This document shows, one piece after another, positions 1 through 9,126 of a stretch of 64,000 bases of DNA. The translations under genes were made by a program, and so were the position numbers. Positions within the stretch are counted from its first letter, which is position 1, and each line of letters opens with the position of its first letter. The notes beneath the pieces were generated by a model that worked only from the letters and a program-made list of their open reading frames with translations, was not told the origin of the DNA and searched no databases. The stretch is from Psychrosphaera saromensis. Its GTDB lineage: Bacteria > Pseudomonadota > Gammaproteobacteria > Enterobacterales > Alteromonadaceae. Location: assembly GCF_002954545.1 (NCBI RefSeq), contig NZ_MSCH01000003.1, positions 2,457,991 to 2,521,990 of the forward strand, in the 5' to 3' direction.

Positions 1-1
1 A

Positions 2-1723
2 GAGGACGGTTATCTGGTATTAATGATTGATGGTATTCAAATCAATAGCTTACTGTTTAATGATGTACAAATGTCATCACCATATTTCAACTTATCTTTG
101 GCCGAACGCGTTGATGTCTATACAGGGCCTAATGCGGTTAAATTTGGTAATAATGCAGCATTAGCCGTTATTAATGTGATCACCAAAAAATCGAATTACG
201 TGTTGTTGGAAGCCGGACAAAGTGAACATAAAAAAGGCATAGCTAGTTTATTCAGAAAAACTCGATTTGGTCAGTTCTCATTTTTCATTGCCGAGAGTCA
301 AGGCGATGGTGGGAAATATTCAGCAAGCAATATTCCAACGTCTAGTTATTTGGACGACAAAGATCATATTAATCAACCTTATGTACACGACCAGCTTAGT
401 GCCAGTTGGCAGCTTGGTAACTATGCGCTGAGTTATTACGAAGAGCAACATGAACAAAATGGCTTTTTAAGTAATCAAAATTATCATCCAGATAATCATT
501 TTGAATCAAGAACTCGATTTTTATCGAATCAACTACATGGTCAACCTCATAAAAAGATCAGCTATAAAACTGACTTATCCTATACCGATCAAGAAGTTAA
601 ATATGTTGGTTTAGTAAGAGAAGGGGGGATCCGTCCTTTCTCAGAAGATTATTGGTTTGGACCTAATTGGGCTTCAAATAAACTTGAATTCAACATATCT
701 ACACTTTATGCCTGGTCTGAATGGTTAAGTTTTGAGTTTGGCGGACAGTGGCAACGACAAGAACAAGATAAAGCGGGGGTGATTACATCGCATTTAAGCC
801 CAGACTTGCAAAATAGTTTACCCTTAGATAGATATCACTTTGACGAATTACAATCAGTATCTGATTTTGGTCAATCCTCTAGTCTATTACAAGAGATAGA
901 AAGCCATGGTTTATTTTCCAATGTGAATTGGAAGATGACGGGTGTAGATACCTTATCTGCAGGTGTAAGATTAGAACGCAATCATAGTTTTTCTGATGAT
1001 ATTTCAATGCAGTTTAATTATAAACGCAGCTTAAATACCAACAGCTCTTTTACGGTTGAGTATTCAGAAGGTTTCCGTTCCCCAACATTTACTGAGTTAT
1101 TCTCTAAAGAACTTTCCTATTATGGTAATCCTTCTTTAACACCAGAAAAAATTCGTTCATTTGAAGTAGGTTACTCTTATATTGCTCAAACTTGGAATGT
1201 GGATGTAACGTCATTTTACCAAGAACAAACCGATATCATTGCATTAACTGACTTTGACACTGGTTTTAGACGTTTATACAGTAACCTTGAAGACCAAGAA
1301 ATGTTTGGAATAGAAACTCAAGCCGATTATAAAATGAATCAAAATTGGAAACTCGCTGGTACGTTAACGCATTATTTAACCGACACTGAAAACAACGAGT
1401 TTACGACGTTTGGTTCTTTGAGTTTACTTGGTGAACTTGGCCGTTTAAATGTGGGGTTTAATACTATATTGCGCTCTGGCGTTGAAGTTGATTTATCAGG
1501 GGAGACTAGCAGTAATGAGCAAGTGGTCTTTGATGAAAACCCAACGGTATTAGTTAATGCGATAATTAACTATAAACTAGGGCGAAGTATTTTATTCTCA
1601 TTTAAAATTGAAAATGCCTTTGAACGAGATCATAAGGTTTACGACTCTAGCCAAACGTTAAATCAATACTATGTAGCTCAGCAAAAACAATTTGCGTCGT
1701 TCAGTTTAAGTTATGAATTTTAA
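2..1723 (+). CDS. TonB-dependent outer-membrane receptor, 5' truncated by window edge
   Basis: The reading frame is open to the window edge, so the start, signal peptide and TonB box lie outside. The visible N-terminus is the end of a plug domain (EDGYLVLMIDGIQ, then RVDVYTGPNAVKFG and AALAVINVITK, the usual plug pattern). The rest, about 500 residues, has the alternating aromatic/polar pattern of a 22-strand barrel, including the family segment EGFRSPTFTELF and 'NPSLTPEKIRSFEVGY', and ends in Phe (SLSYEF) as outer-membrane barrels do. Receptors of this family take up siderophores, haem, cobalamin or similar ligands with TonB energy. The substrate cannot be read from the sequence. A thioredoxin-like gene follows 118 bp downstream on the same strand. 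Confidence 0.93.
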   Translation, partial: EDGYLVLMIDGIQINSLLFNDVQMSSPYFNLSLAERVDVYTGPNAVKFGNNAALAVINVITKKSNYVLLEAGQSEHKKGIASLFRKTRFGQFSFFIAESQGDGGKYSASNIPTSSYLDDKDHINQPYVHDQLSASWQLGNYALSYYEEQHEQNGFLSNQNYHPDNHFESRTRFLSNQLHGQPHKKISYKTDLSYTDQEVKYVGLVREGGIRPFSEDYWFGPNWASNKLEFNISTLYAWSEWLSFEFGGQWQRQEQDKAGVITSHLSPDLQNSLPLDRYHFDELQSVSDFGQSSSLLQEIESHGLFSNVNWKMTGVDTLSAGVRLERNHSFSDDISMQFNYKRSLNTNSSFTVEYSEGFRSPTFTELFSKELSYYGNPSLTPEKIRSFEVGYSYIAQTWNVDVTSFYQEQTDIIALTDFDTGFRRLYSNLEDQEMFGIETQADYKMNQNWKLAGTLTHYLTDTENNEFTTFGSLSLLGELGRLNVGFNTILRSGVEVDLSGETSSNEQVVFDENPTVLVNAIINYKLGRSILFSFKIENAFERDHKVYDSSQTLNQYYVAQQKQFASFSLSYEF

Positions 1724-1841
1724 TCCTGCTTAATAAACAGAAGTTGGAAAGTAATCTCAGGCTTTTCAGGTCTACTAAAGACAATGCACTTTTATAACGT
1801 AAGAGTGCACTTTAATTATACCAAGGGCAGCAGTTGTATTT

Positions 1842-2339
1842 ATGTTAAAAAATTTAACCACCCAAGCACTGGTGTTTGTCGCAATATTTATGGCGATCAC
1901 TTGGTTCCAAGAGTCTAGTTTATTATCAACGTCAGGCGATACTAAAGCACCTGACTTTGAATTACTTGATACTAATGGCAATCAAACAAGCCTGGCGTCA
2001 TTGTCAGATAAACCTACATTATTGTTCTTTTGGGCACCTTGGTGTTCGGTTTGTAAATTCACCATGCCCAACCTACAAGATTTTCATGAAACGCATTCTG
2101 ACCAATTTAATGTGGTTTCTGTTGCGTTAAGTTTCCAAAATCCGGATGAGATAATAAATTTCATCCACGAGAATGATTACCAATTTCCAACTTTATTGGG
2201 TAATGATGCGTTAGCAAAAGAGTATAAAATTCAAGGCTATCCTACCTATTACGTCATAGATACCAAGGGTGTTGTGGTAAGTAAGTCGATGGGGTATAGC
2301 ACTGAAATTGGAATGTTATTAAGGTCGACTATTTTATAA
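1842..2339 (+). CDS. Membrane-anchored thioredoxin-like disulfide oxidoreductase (TlpA/ScsD type)
   Basis: A 165-residue protein with an N-terminal signal anchor (about residues 8-21) followed by a thioredoxin fold facing the periplasm. The active site is W67-C-S-V-C71 in the context FFWAPWCSVCK, and the cis-proline is P134 in GYPTYYVID. Such proteins reduce or isomerise disulfides of exported proteins. The length and APWC context resemble ScsD/TlpA-type proteins more than DsbA. It follows the TonB receptor gene in the same direction, but the 118-bp gap makes a shared transcript uncertain. The partner protein is unknown. The start is the first ATG that gives a complete signal anchor. Confidence 0.85.
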   Translation: MLKNLTTQALVFVAIFMAITWFQESSLLSTSGDTKAPDFELLDTNGNQTSLASLSDKPTLLFFWAPWCSVCKFTMPNLQDFHETHSDQFNVVSVALSFQNPDEIINFIHENDYQFPTLLGNDALAKEYKIQGYPTYYVIDTKGVVVSKSMGYSTEIGMLLRSTIL

Positions 2340-2428
2340 GCAAGTAACGTTTTAAAATAGATTACGACTGGTTTCTATTTTATTTTATGTGATATCCTCA
2401 GTAGGATAAAATTCGACGAGACCAAACC

Positions 2429-3556
2429 ATGAGAATTACCAGCAATTTTGATAGCGGCAACATAGAAGTTGTTAGCTTAGAGTCATCTTCAGATATCCAA
2501 TTAAACATCTCCAAAGACAATGAATCAGATTTTTATCAGTGGTTTCATTTCAAAATTGAATCTACCGCTGGCGAAGAACACAAGTTCAGAATTTTAAATG
2601 CGGCTCAAGCTTCTTACCCACAAGGGTGGCAAGATTATAAAACCATGGCTTCTTACGACCGTGAGACTTGGTTCCGTATCGATACCGACTATCAAGACGG
2701 CGAATTAATCTTTAATCATATCCCAGAGTTCGACCACGTATTTTACGCTTACTTTGTTCCTTATTCTTATGAACGTCATCTAGACCTTATTCACAAATCT
2801 CAACTTTCTCCAGATACTCAACTTATTACTTTAGGCCAAACCTTAGATGGCAGAGACATGTCTTTGTTACAAATAGGGCAGGAAGTTGAAGGTAAAAAGA
2901 AAGTATGGATCACGGCACGTCAGCATCCAGGTGAGTCAATGGCGCAGTGGTATGTAGAAGGTTTATTGCAGCGCTTATTCGACCATGACGATGCTGTGTC
3001 TCGTTTATTAATGGACGAAGCTGTTTTTTATATCGTACCAAATATGAATCCAGACGGATCAGCTCGTGGTCACTTAAGAACAAATGCCGTAGGCAGTAAC
3101 TTAAACCGTGAATGGTTAGAACCGTCTTTAGATAAAAGCCCAGAAGTTTATTACGTGCGTGAAAAAATGCTAGAAACTGGCGTAGACATGTTTTTAGATA
3201 TTCATGGTGATGAAGCCATCCCATATAACTTTGTTGCCGGTTGTGAAGGCATTAAAAGCTATGATGCTCGTCATCAAGCATTAGAAGAAGCATTTAAAGC
3301 GGCCTACGCGGCAGTAACTCCTGAGTTTCAAGATGTACACGGTTATGACAAAGACGAACCAGGTACGGCTCTACCAACGGTAGGCGCGTCTTGGGTTGGT
3401 GAGCAGTTTAAGTGTTTATCTTACACGGTAGAAATGCCGTTTAAAGATCACAACGATGCACCTGATGCATTTTACGGTTGGAACGATGTGCGTTCTGCCA
3501 AGTTTGGTGCCGACGTACTGACCGCGGTATTAGCCGTTGTTAAGAAACTACGTTAA
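2429..3556 (+). CDS. M14-family zinc carboxypeptidase, cytosolic (CCP/AGBL-like) type
   Basis: A 375-residue protein without a signal peptide. Zinc ligands are visible as H166 and E169 in ARQHPGES and H259 in LDIHGDE, and the probable catalytic Glu is E335 in YTVEMPF. The stretch NPDGSARGHLRTNAVGSNLN is the substrate-binding region of M14 enzymes. The N-terminal ~120 residues form the beta-sandwich domain typical of the cytosolic carboxypeptidase branch, where eukaryotic members trim glutamate from tubulin tails. Bacterial substrates are not established. A GAAA-loop terminator follows directly, so it appears to be transcribed alone or with the upstream genes. Confidence 0.88.
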   Translation: MRITSNFDSGNIEVVSLESSSDIQLNISKDNESDFYQWFHFKIESTAGEEHKFRILNAAQASYPQGWQDYKTMASYDRETWFRIDTDYQDGELIFNHIPEFDHVFYAYFVPYSYERHLDLIHKSQLSPDTQLITLGQTLDGRDMSLLQIGQEVEGKKKVWITARQHPGESMAQWYVEGLLQRLFDHDDAVSRLLMDEAVFYIVPNMNPDGSARGHLRTNAVGSNLNREWLEPSLDKSPEVYYVREKMLETGVDMFLDIHGDEAIPYNFVAGCEGIKSYDARHQALEEAFKAAYAAVTPEFQDVHGYDKDEPGTALPTVGASWVGEQFKCLSYTVEMPFKDHNDAPDAFYGWNDVRSAKFGADVLTAVLAVVKKLR

Positions 3557-3578
3557 ATCCAACAATAACAAATTCGAA

Positions 3579-3607
3579 ATGGGCTAGGAAACTAGCCCAT
3601 TATTTTT
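3579..3607 (+). terminator. Intrinsic terminator after the M14 peptidase gene
   Basis: A 9-bp perfect stem ATGGGCTAG/CTAGCCCAT is closed by a GAAA tetraloop and followed by TATTTTT. It lies 22 bp after the stop codon. Confidence 0.85.
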
Positions 3608-3647
3608 ATCTAACAATAACTATAACTATAATAAAAAGGAACAAACA

Positions 3648-5333
3648 GTGAACGCATTAAATGATTTACTCGTTTTTCTTGATGGTCTATTAGGAAGCTC
3701 ATGGTGGTTTCCCTATGTACTATTAGGTGTTGGTGTTTTCTTCACCATTTATCTTAAATTTCCACAAATTCGCTACTTTAAACATGCTTGGCTTGTGGTA
3801 ACTGGCAAATACGATAAAAAAGGCGCTGAAGGTGATACAAGTCACTTCCAAGCTCTTTCTACTGCGTTATCGGGTACCGTTGGTACAGGTAATATTGGTG
3901 GTGTTGCTTTAGCATTATCAATTGGTGGTCCAGCTGCTTTGTTTTGGATGTGGATGACCGCCTTTTTTGGTATGACAACTAAGTTTGTTGAAGTAACTAT
4001 GTCACACAAATATCGTGTGAAAGTAGAAGATGGCACTATGGCCGGTGGCCCAATGTATTACATGGACCGTCGCTTAAACATGAAATGGTTAGCGGTTGCG
4101 TTTGCCATTGCAACGGTTATCAGCTCATTTGGTACGGGTAGCTTACCGCAAATCAATAACATCGCAGTGAGTATGGAAAGCTCATTTGGTATCGAACGTA
4201 TTGTTACTGGTGGCGTATTAGCGGTTGCACTAGCGTTAGTTATTCTAGGTGGTATTAAACGTATCGCTTATGTTACGTCTCGTATTGTACCTGCAATGTC
4301 TATTATCTATGTTGTTGGTGCGCTTGGTGTTATTACGTATAACATTGAAAACTTACTTCCTTCATTTGTTTCTGTATTTGCTGATGCCTTCACAGGTTCT
4401 GCAGCAACAGGCGGATTCATTGGTGCCGCATTTGCGTATGCATTTACCAAAGGTGTAAACCGTGGTTTATTCTCGAACGAAGCGGGTCAAGGTTCTGCTC
4501 CAATTGCTCACGCTGCAGCAAAAGCCGACGAACCAGTTTCTGAAGGTATGGTTTCAATCTTAGAACCATTTATCGACACTATTATTATTTGTACCCTAAC
4601 TGGTATGGTTATTTTGTCTTCTGGTGCTTGGCACGATAAGTTTGAAAATGACTTCCAACGTTCAGATATGTCTATTCTTGATGGACAGTATCTTGAAAGT
4701 TCAGAAGAGAATATGAATTCTCTATACTTATACCTAAACGGTGAGAAAAGTGAAGTTTCTAAATTCGACGGCGAATTACATATTGTTGAAGGTAAAGCAA
4801 CCGCTGCTGATCCAGATTTCACCATTATTAACTCACGTTCAATTGCTGAAAACGTTACATTCTTATTACCGGGTGAACATTTATATAACGGTAAGTTAAA
4901 AGTAATTAATGGCGCATTGAAAAATGATGAGATTATTGTTCGTGGTGATTCATTAATTCACTCTGCGGCCTTAACAACAGAAGCCTTTACTAAAGGTTAC
5001 TTTGGCGAGTATGGTAAATACATAGTAACGATTGGTTTATTATTATTTGCATTCTCTACCGCAATCGCATGGTCATATTATGGTGACAGAGCAATGACCT
5101 ATTTATTAGGTGCGCGTTCTGTAATGCCATACCGTGTTATTTATTGTGCAGGCTTTGCCTGGGCTGCAGTTGCAGATACTTCGTTTATCTGGACTTTAGC
5201 TGCGGTTGCTATTGTTGTTATGACGTTACCAAATTTACTTGGTATCATGTTACTGCGTAAAGAAATGAAAGAAACGGTTAACGATTATTGGGTTAAGTTC
5301 GATAAAGAACATGGCGAAAATAAAGACAAATAA
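3648..5333 (+). CDS. Alanine/glycine:cation symporter (AGCS family) with extra soluble insertion
   Basis: Inner-membrane symporter that imports alanine or glycine with Na+ (or H+). Family motifs are clear: [20 protein letters not shown] near residues 71-90, GGPMYYMD at 133-140, [20 protein letters not shown] at 271-290, and [16 protein letters not shown] near 468-482. It has about ten membrane segments. The protein is 561 residues against roughly 450-490 for ordinary members. The excess is a hydrophilic block of about 110 residues (about 330-440) between the helix ending TGMVIL and the helix starting near ALTTEAF. The sequence of the insert looks like beta-rich, non-membrane protein. The gene stands alone between two terminators; an AAGGA ribosome site precedes the start. 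Confidence 0.93.
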   Translation: MNALNDLLVFLDGLLGSSWWFPYVLLGVGVFFTIYLKFPQIRYFKHAWLVVTGKYDKKGAEGDTSHFQALSTALSGTVGTGNIGGVALALSIGGPAALFWMWMTAFFGMTTKFVEVTMSHKYRVKVEDGTMAGGPMYYMDRRLNMKWLAVAFAIATVISSFGTGSLPQINNIAVSMESSFGIERIVTGGVLAVALALVILGGIKRIAYVTSRIVPAMSIIYVVGALGVITYNIENLLPSFVSVFADAFTGSAATGGFIGAAFAYAFTKGVNRGLFSNEAGQGSAPIAHAAAKADEPVSEGMVSILEPFIDTIIICTLTGMVILSSGAWHDKFENDFQRSDMSILDGQYLESSEENMNSLYLYLNGEKSEVSKFDGELHIVEGKATAADPDFTIINSRSIAENVTFLLPGEHLYNGKLKVINGALKNDEIIVRGDSLIHSAALTTEAFTKGYFGEYGKYIVTIGLLLFAFSTAIAWSYYGDRAMTYLLGARSVMPYRVIYCAGFAWAAVADTSFIWTLAAVAIVVMTLPNLLGIMLLRKEMKETVNDYWVKFDKEHGENKDK

Positions 5334-5354
5334 GTTGTTTTTATAAAAATAGTC

Positions 5355-5375
5355 CTCATTAACTAACTTAATGAG
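5355..5375 (+). other. Short hairpin downstream of the symporter gene
   Basis: An 8-bp inverted repeat CTCATTAA/TTAATGAG with a 5-base loop, located 22 bp after the symporter stop. It has no U tract, so it may be an mRNA 3'-end protecting structure upstream of the true terminator. Confidence 0.4.
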
Positions 5376-5391
5376 TTTCATCGTTTAATAT

Positions 5392-5425
5392 AAAAAAGCA
5401 TCCTGATTATATCGGGGTGCTTTTT
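5392..5425 (+). terminator. Intrinsic terminator after the symporter gene
   Basis: A-tract, stem around GCATCCTGAT/ATCGGGGTGC (with G-T pairs), then TTTTT. It can act in both directions, but no gene enters from the right. Confidence 0.8.
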
Positions 5426-5491
5426 CTGCGTTTAATCCCTACTTGATTTTTGGGATGACGGAAAGTAAATATCCTTTTGAGAGAGTGTTAT

Positions 5492-5818
5492 ATGGCAATA
5501 ATCAAATGTCCCCAATGTGCAAAATCTATTTCAGATAAACAAGTTATCTGCCCTCATTGTGATCTAGATATGAAAGATTTAACTGAAGAAAAACTTCATT
5601 CATTGAGCAAGATCAAAACATTGAAAAACAGCCAAACTTTAATGACGCATCAAGCGATAGCTATGTTATTGTTTTTAGTTGGTGTTTTTACCTTTTACAA
5701 CAGCGAAGACAAAACGGCTCCTCAGTATTTATTATCGCAAGTTTGTATTCTCGTTGGTTTTATTTGGTATTTAGTAAACCGAGTTCGACTTATTTTGGCT
5801 AAACGTAAAAAATTATAA
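5492..5818 (+). CDS. Zinc-ribbon protein with two C-terminal membrane helices
   Basis: The frame could begin at a TTG at 5477, but the ATG at 5492 is preceded by AGAGAG at a proper distance and gives the neat start MAIIKCPQC. The first 25 residues contain two CxxC knuckles (CPQC and CPHC), forming a rubredoxin-like zinc ribbon. Two hydrophobic segments follow (about 55-70 and 80-98), so the ribbon is probably cytoplasmic on an inner-membrane anchor. The C-terminus is basic. No specific family function is known to me. It lies 26 bp upstream of the DUF1315 gene and may share its transcript. Confidence 0.7.
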   Translation: MAIIKCPQCAKSISDKQVICPHCDLDMKDLTEEKLHSLSKIKTLKNSQTLMTHQAIAMLLFLVGVFTFYNSEDKTAPQYLLSQVCILVGFIWYLVNRVRLILAKRKKL

Positions 5819-5844
5819 TTGGCGTCGTTAATAGGTATAAGTAA

Positions 5845-6126
5845 ATGAATTTAGAACAAATGTTGGCGACTGTTACGCCTGAGGTTTTCGAAAACCTAAA
5901 ATATGCAGTTGAAACTGGAAAGTGGCAAAATGGCCAGCGTTTAACGACGGAACAAAGAGAAAACTCATTACAACTGGTTTTGGCTTATCAAGCCAAAGTC
6001 GAAAAATCTAATCAGCAGTTCACTATCGGCGAAGATGGTGAAATGGTGATGAAATCTAAGCGTGAATTACAGCGCGAATTTTTACCTGAAACTGACATCG
6101 CAAGGTTTAACCAAGATGATATTTAG
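5845..6126 (+). CDS. DUF1315 (YeaC-like) small protein
   Basis: A 93-residue soluble protein that matches the E. coli YeaC pattern: TPEVFENLKYAVETGKW, then LTTEQRENSLQLVLAYQAK and DGEMVMKSKRELQREF. The family function is unknown. Its last 11 bases overlap the start of the DUF349 gene, which suggests translational coupling. The pairing of a YeaC-like gene with a large DUF349 protein is, as far as I recall, seen in related marine gammaproteobacteria. Confidence 0.85.
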   Translation: MNLEQMLATVTPEVFENLKYAVETGKWQNGQRLTTEQRENSLQLVLAYQAKVEKSNQQFTIGEDGEMVMKSKRELQREFLPETDIARFNQDDI

Positions 6127-8896
6127 TAAATTATTTAAAAAGAAAAAATGGCAAAGTAAAAAAGTTAGTGAACGTCTAGCTGCGGTAGCCGAATTAGACA
6201 AAGATGACTTTGCCAATAAATCGATACTGCATGAACTCGCTTTTAATGACGGCGATGAAAAAGTACGCCGAGCGACGTTAGAAAAGTTAAACGACTTTGC
6301 TTTATGGTGGCAAGCCTTTAAACATGACTTTTCAGACAATATTAAAAAGTACGCTGAACGCATTATTATAGAGTCACTTATTGGCGAACGAGATACCAAT
6401 TTAGATCCACGACTTAAAGTTGAATTTATAGAGCAGTGTAATAAAACTCAGCTATTAGAGCGCGTTGTATTTGACCTAAATGACTTAACGTTAACGTTAA
6501 ACACTATTAAACGTTTAAACAAAGACAGCTTAAACTTTAAAGCGATTACTGATAGCGCTTTACCTAATGAGTCAAAACTAGCTCTGTTAGATAACTTAAA
6601 CGATGTTAATCAACTTAAGCGTGTCGCTAAAAAACTAGACGGCGAGTTATTGGCTGCAGTTGAAAGCAAGCTAGAGCAATTAAGACTCGACGCAGAAAAA
6701 CCAGTAAAATTAGAAAAACAAGTTCGTTTGTTATTAGCGCAATTAAACGCATTAAAAGACAAAAGTGATTTTGCCCTTATTGCTGACAAGCAAGCTGAAA
6801 TGGAAAGCCAATGGCAGCAAGCCGTTAGTCAATTCAATGTGTTAGCAGACGATGTGAAAGCAGAGTTGTTGGAAAAACACGAAAAAATCAGTGCCACACT
6901 AGAACGTATTCAATCGCCTTTAAAAGCGCAGTGGCAAGAGCAGCAACAAAACGAATTATTACAACAACAACAGCAAGAGAATTTTAAAACAATCTCTGCA
7001 CAATTAACCGCTGTTGAATCTAAAATCACACAATCTATTGCAGATGACAGTGAAATAGAGCAAACACAATTAAGTAATGACATTAACGCCGTAACTCACA
7101 AATGTGCTGAGTTGCAGTTAAAAGAGTCAAACCGTGTTGAATTGCTAAAGCGCGCAGAAAGTATATTTAATCGTGCGAACCAAATCCCTAAAATTCAGCA
7201 AGCTATTTTACTGGCTAAATCGTTATTGGAAAAATTACAGCAATTACCAATTCCACAAGACTTAGCCCAGTTAAATGAGATCACGCCTGAACTTAAAGAT
7301 CTTAAAAAGCAGTGGCAACAAAACCTTAAAGACGTGGGTATTTCTTTACCAACGGATATTGCAACTGAATACACTAAGTTATTAAAACAAAGAGACGGTA
7401 AAGTCACTGAGTTTGAAAAACAACAACGTCAAACGTTTAATCAAATACGTCGTAAAATCCCAGAACTTGAAGAGTTGATTCAGCAGGGGAAATTTAATAA
7501 CGCCTTTGGTTTATACAGAAAAATGACCTTTTGGTATGCAGACTTAAATGAGTACCAACAAGGCCAAATCGCACGTAAGTGGGAAGTACTAGAATCCGAA
7601 ATTGCTAATCTTCAAGAATTACAAATGTCGTTTTCTAATCCTAAAAAACAAGAGTTATTGGCTGATGCTAAAAAGCTGGCTGAAACGCCACTGGTTGATC
7701 CAACGGAGCAAGCGCATAGAGTTCGCTTATTGCGTTCAAATTGGCAATCTTTAGGTCATGCAGGTGATGAACAAGAAGTGGCGTTAAACGACGAGTTTAA
7801 CCAGTACTGTGAAACTGCATTTATACCGTGTCGTGAGTATTACAAAGAGCTTGAAGACGAACGTCAAACGCATTTGGATGCTAAGTTATTAATTATTACT
7901 CAGCTAGAAACGTTAGCGAATAACTTAAAAAATTCAGAAGTATCAAGCTGGAAAGACTTAGAGTCTGTTTTTGTTAAATTGACGCGCTTGTGGCGTGAAA
8001 CAGGGTTAATAGACCGTGAAAAAGTAACGGAAATAAATAACCGTTATCAAGCTGCATTAAAACCAATTAAACAAGCCATTACCAAACACCATTCTACTAA
8101 CGAGCAAGATAAGCTAACGCTAATTCAACAAGCTCAAGAATTGGTAAGCCAAGAAATGGACTTAGGCCAAAAATCTGACAAGCTAAAACGCTTACAAGCA
8201 AAATGGAAAACCATTGGCTTTGCAGGCAAAGGCACAGATCAAAAACTTTGGAATGAGTTTAGAGCGGTAAATAATCCAGTATTTGAACAAAGAGACAACG
8301 ACAAAAAACAAGAAATGAGTGCCGCAAACGAACTGTTTGATACACACATGGTTATGTTGTCTGACTTAAAATATTCAATTGAAGAAGCTTCTGAAATCAA
8401 TGCGTTACGTTCAATCATTGACCAGGCAGAGCAAAGCTTAACGCAAGTAAAAGGCGTTGCTAAACCGCAATTTGAAAAATTAAGACGAATCGTTTTATCT
8501 ATCACTAAGCAAGCAGACGAAGCAATTACTTTGTTAAGAGCGAAACAAGAACAACAGATATACGTTGACTTATTTGCCGCTGTAGAAGCGATTGTGGAAG
8601 GTAAATCTGCCGACTTAAGTTCATTTAAATCGTCTTGGCAAAGTGCGTTTAACATGAATTCAAAAGAAGATCGCCATCATGTGACTTTACTAATGGAAAT
8701 CACCGCTGGATTAGAATCTCCAGAGTCTGATAAAGCCAAACGTAATCAGGCACAAATGGAGATGTTAACAGCCAAAATGGAGCAGGGCGTTGAATATAAC
8801 GTTCAAGACTTACTAGAAACTTGGTTGTCAGCAGGCATGTTTACCGACAAAGACATTGAGTTGTTGGCAAGGATTAAACCTATTTTTGTTTCTTAA
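6116..8896 (+). CDS. Large coiled-coil DUF349-repeat protein
   Basis: The chosen start is the ATG at 6116, inside the end of the DUF1315 gene, with AAGG 11 bases upstream. An in-frame upstream start at 6062 would lie deep in the previous gene. The product is about 926 residues, soluble, highly charged and Gln-rich, with long helical stretches such as a run of Q near residue 275-290. Several DUF349 modules occur in the second half, each with a W and a helical motif (for example LWRETGLIDREKVTEINNRY and AKWKTIGFAGKGTDQKLWNE). The domain has no firmly known role; eukaryotic and bacterial members have only been linked loosely to cell envelope or nucleic acids. The gene ends at a terminator. Confidence 0.85.
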   Translation: MIFSKLFKKKKWQSKKVSERLAAVAELDKDDFANKSILHELAFNDGDEKVRRATLEKLNDFALWWQAFKHDFSDNIKKYAERIIIESLIGERDTNLDPRLKVEFIEQCNKTQLLERVVFDLNDLTLTLNTIKRLNKDSLNFKAITDSALPNESKLALLDNLNDVNQLKRVAKKLDGELLAAVESKLEQLRLDAEKPVKLEKQVRLLLAQLNALKDKSDFALIADKQAEMESQWQQAVSQFNVLADDVKAELLEKHEKISATLERIQSPLKAQWQEQQQNELLQQQQQENFKTISAQLTAVESKITQSIADDSEIEQTQLSNDINAVTHKCAELQLKESNRVELLKRAESIFNRANQIPKIQQAILLAKSLLEKLQQLPIPQDLAQLNEITPELKDLKKQWQQNLKDVGISLPTDIATEYTKLLKQRDGKVTEFEKQQRQTFNQIRRKIPELEELIQQGKFNNAFGLYRKMTFWYADLNEYQQGQIARKWEVLESEIANLQELQMSFSNPKKQELLADAKKLAETPLVDPTEQAHRVRLLRSNWQSLGHAGDEQEVALNDEFNQYCETAFIPCREYYKELEDERQTHLDAKLLIITQLETLANNLKNSEVSSWKDLESVFVKLTRLWRETGLIDREKVTEINNRYQAALKPIKQAITKHHSTNEQDKLTLIQQAQELVSQEMDLGQKSDKLKRLQAKWKTIGFAGKGTDQKLWNEFRAVNNPVFEQRDNDKKQEMSAANELFDTHMVMLSDLKYSIEEASEINALRSIIDQAEQSLTQVKGVAKPQFEKLRRIVLSITKQADEAITLLRAKQEQQIYVDLFAAVEAIVEGKSADLSSFKSSWQSAFNMNSKEDRHHVTLLMEITAGLESPESDKAKRNQAQMEMLTAKMEQGVEYNVQDLLETWLSAGMFTDKDIELLARIKPIFVS

Positions 8897-8923
8897 TCTA
8901 TTTCATAAGAGATAGTAACAATG

Positions 8924-8951
8924 AAAAAGATCAGCTTGCTGGTCTTTTTTT
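8924..8951 (+). terminator. Intrinsic terminator after the DUF349 gene
   Basis: AAAAAGATCAGC and GCTGGTCTTTTT form a 12-bp stem with one mismatch and a very short loop, followed by a T run. Confidence 0.75.
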
Positions 8952-9126
8952 ATTCCACCTTTATATTTTCACTTCTTATTACTATTAAATAATTACCTTA
9001 TAAAACAAATAAATAACAAGACAATTTTATTCATTTTACACAGCTAATCGTTTTAATTTACATTGGATGTCTAGTTGTATTCCTTTAGCTAATGCATGGC
9101 TAATTTGATTTGGATAAGGTGTAATA

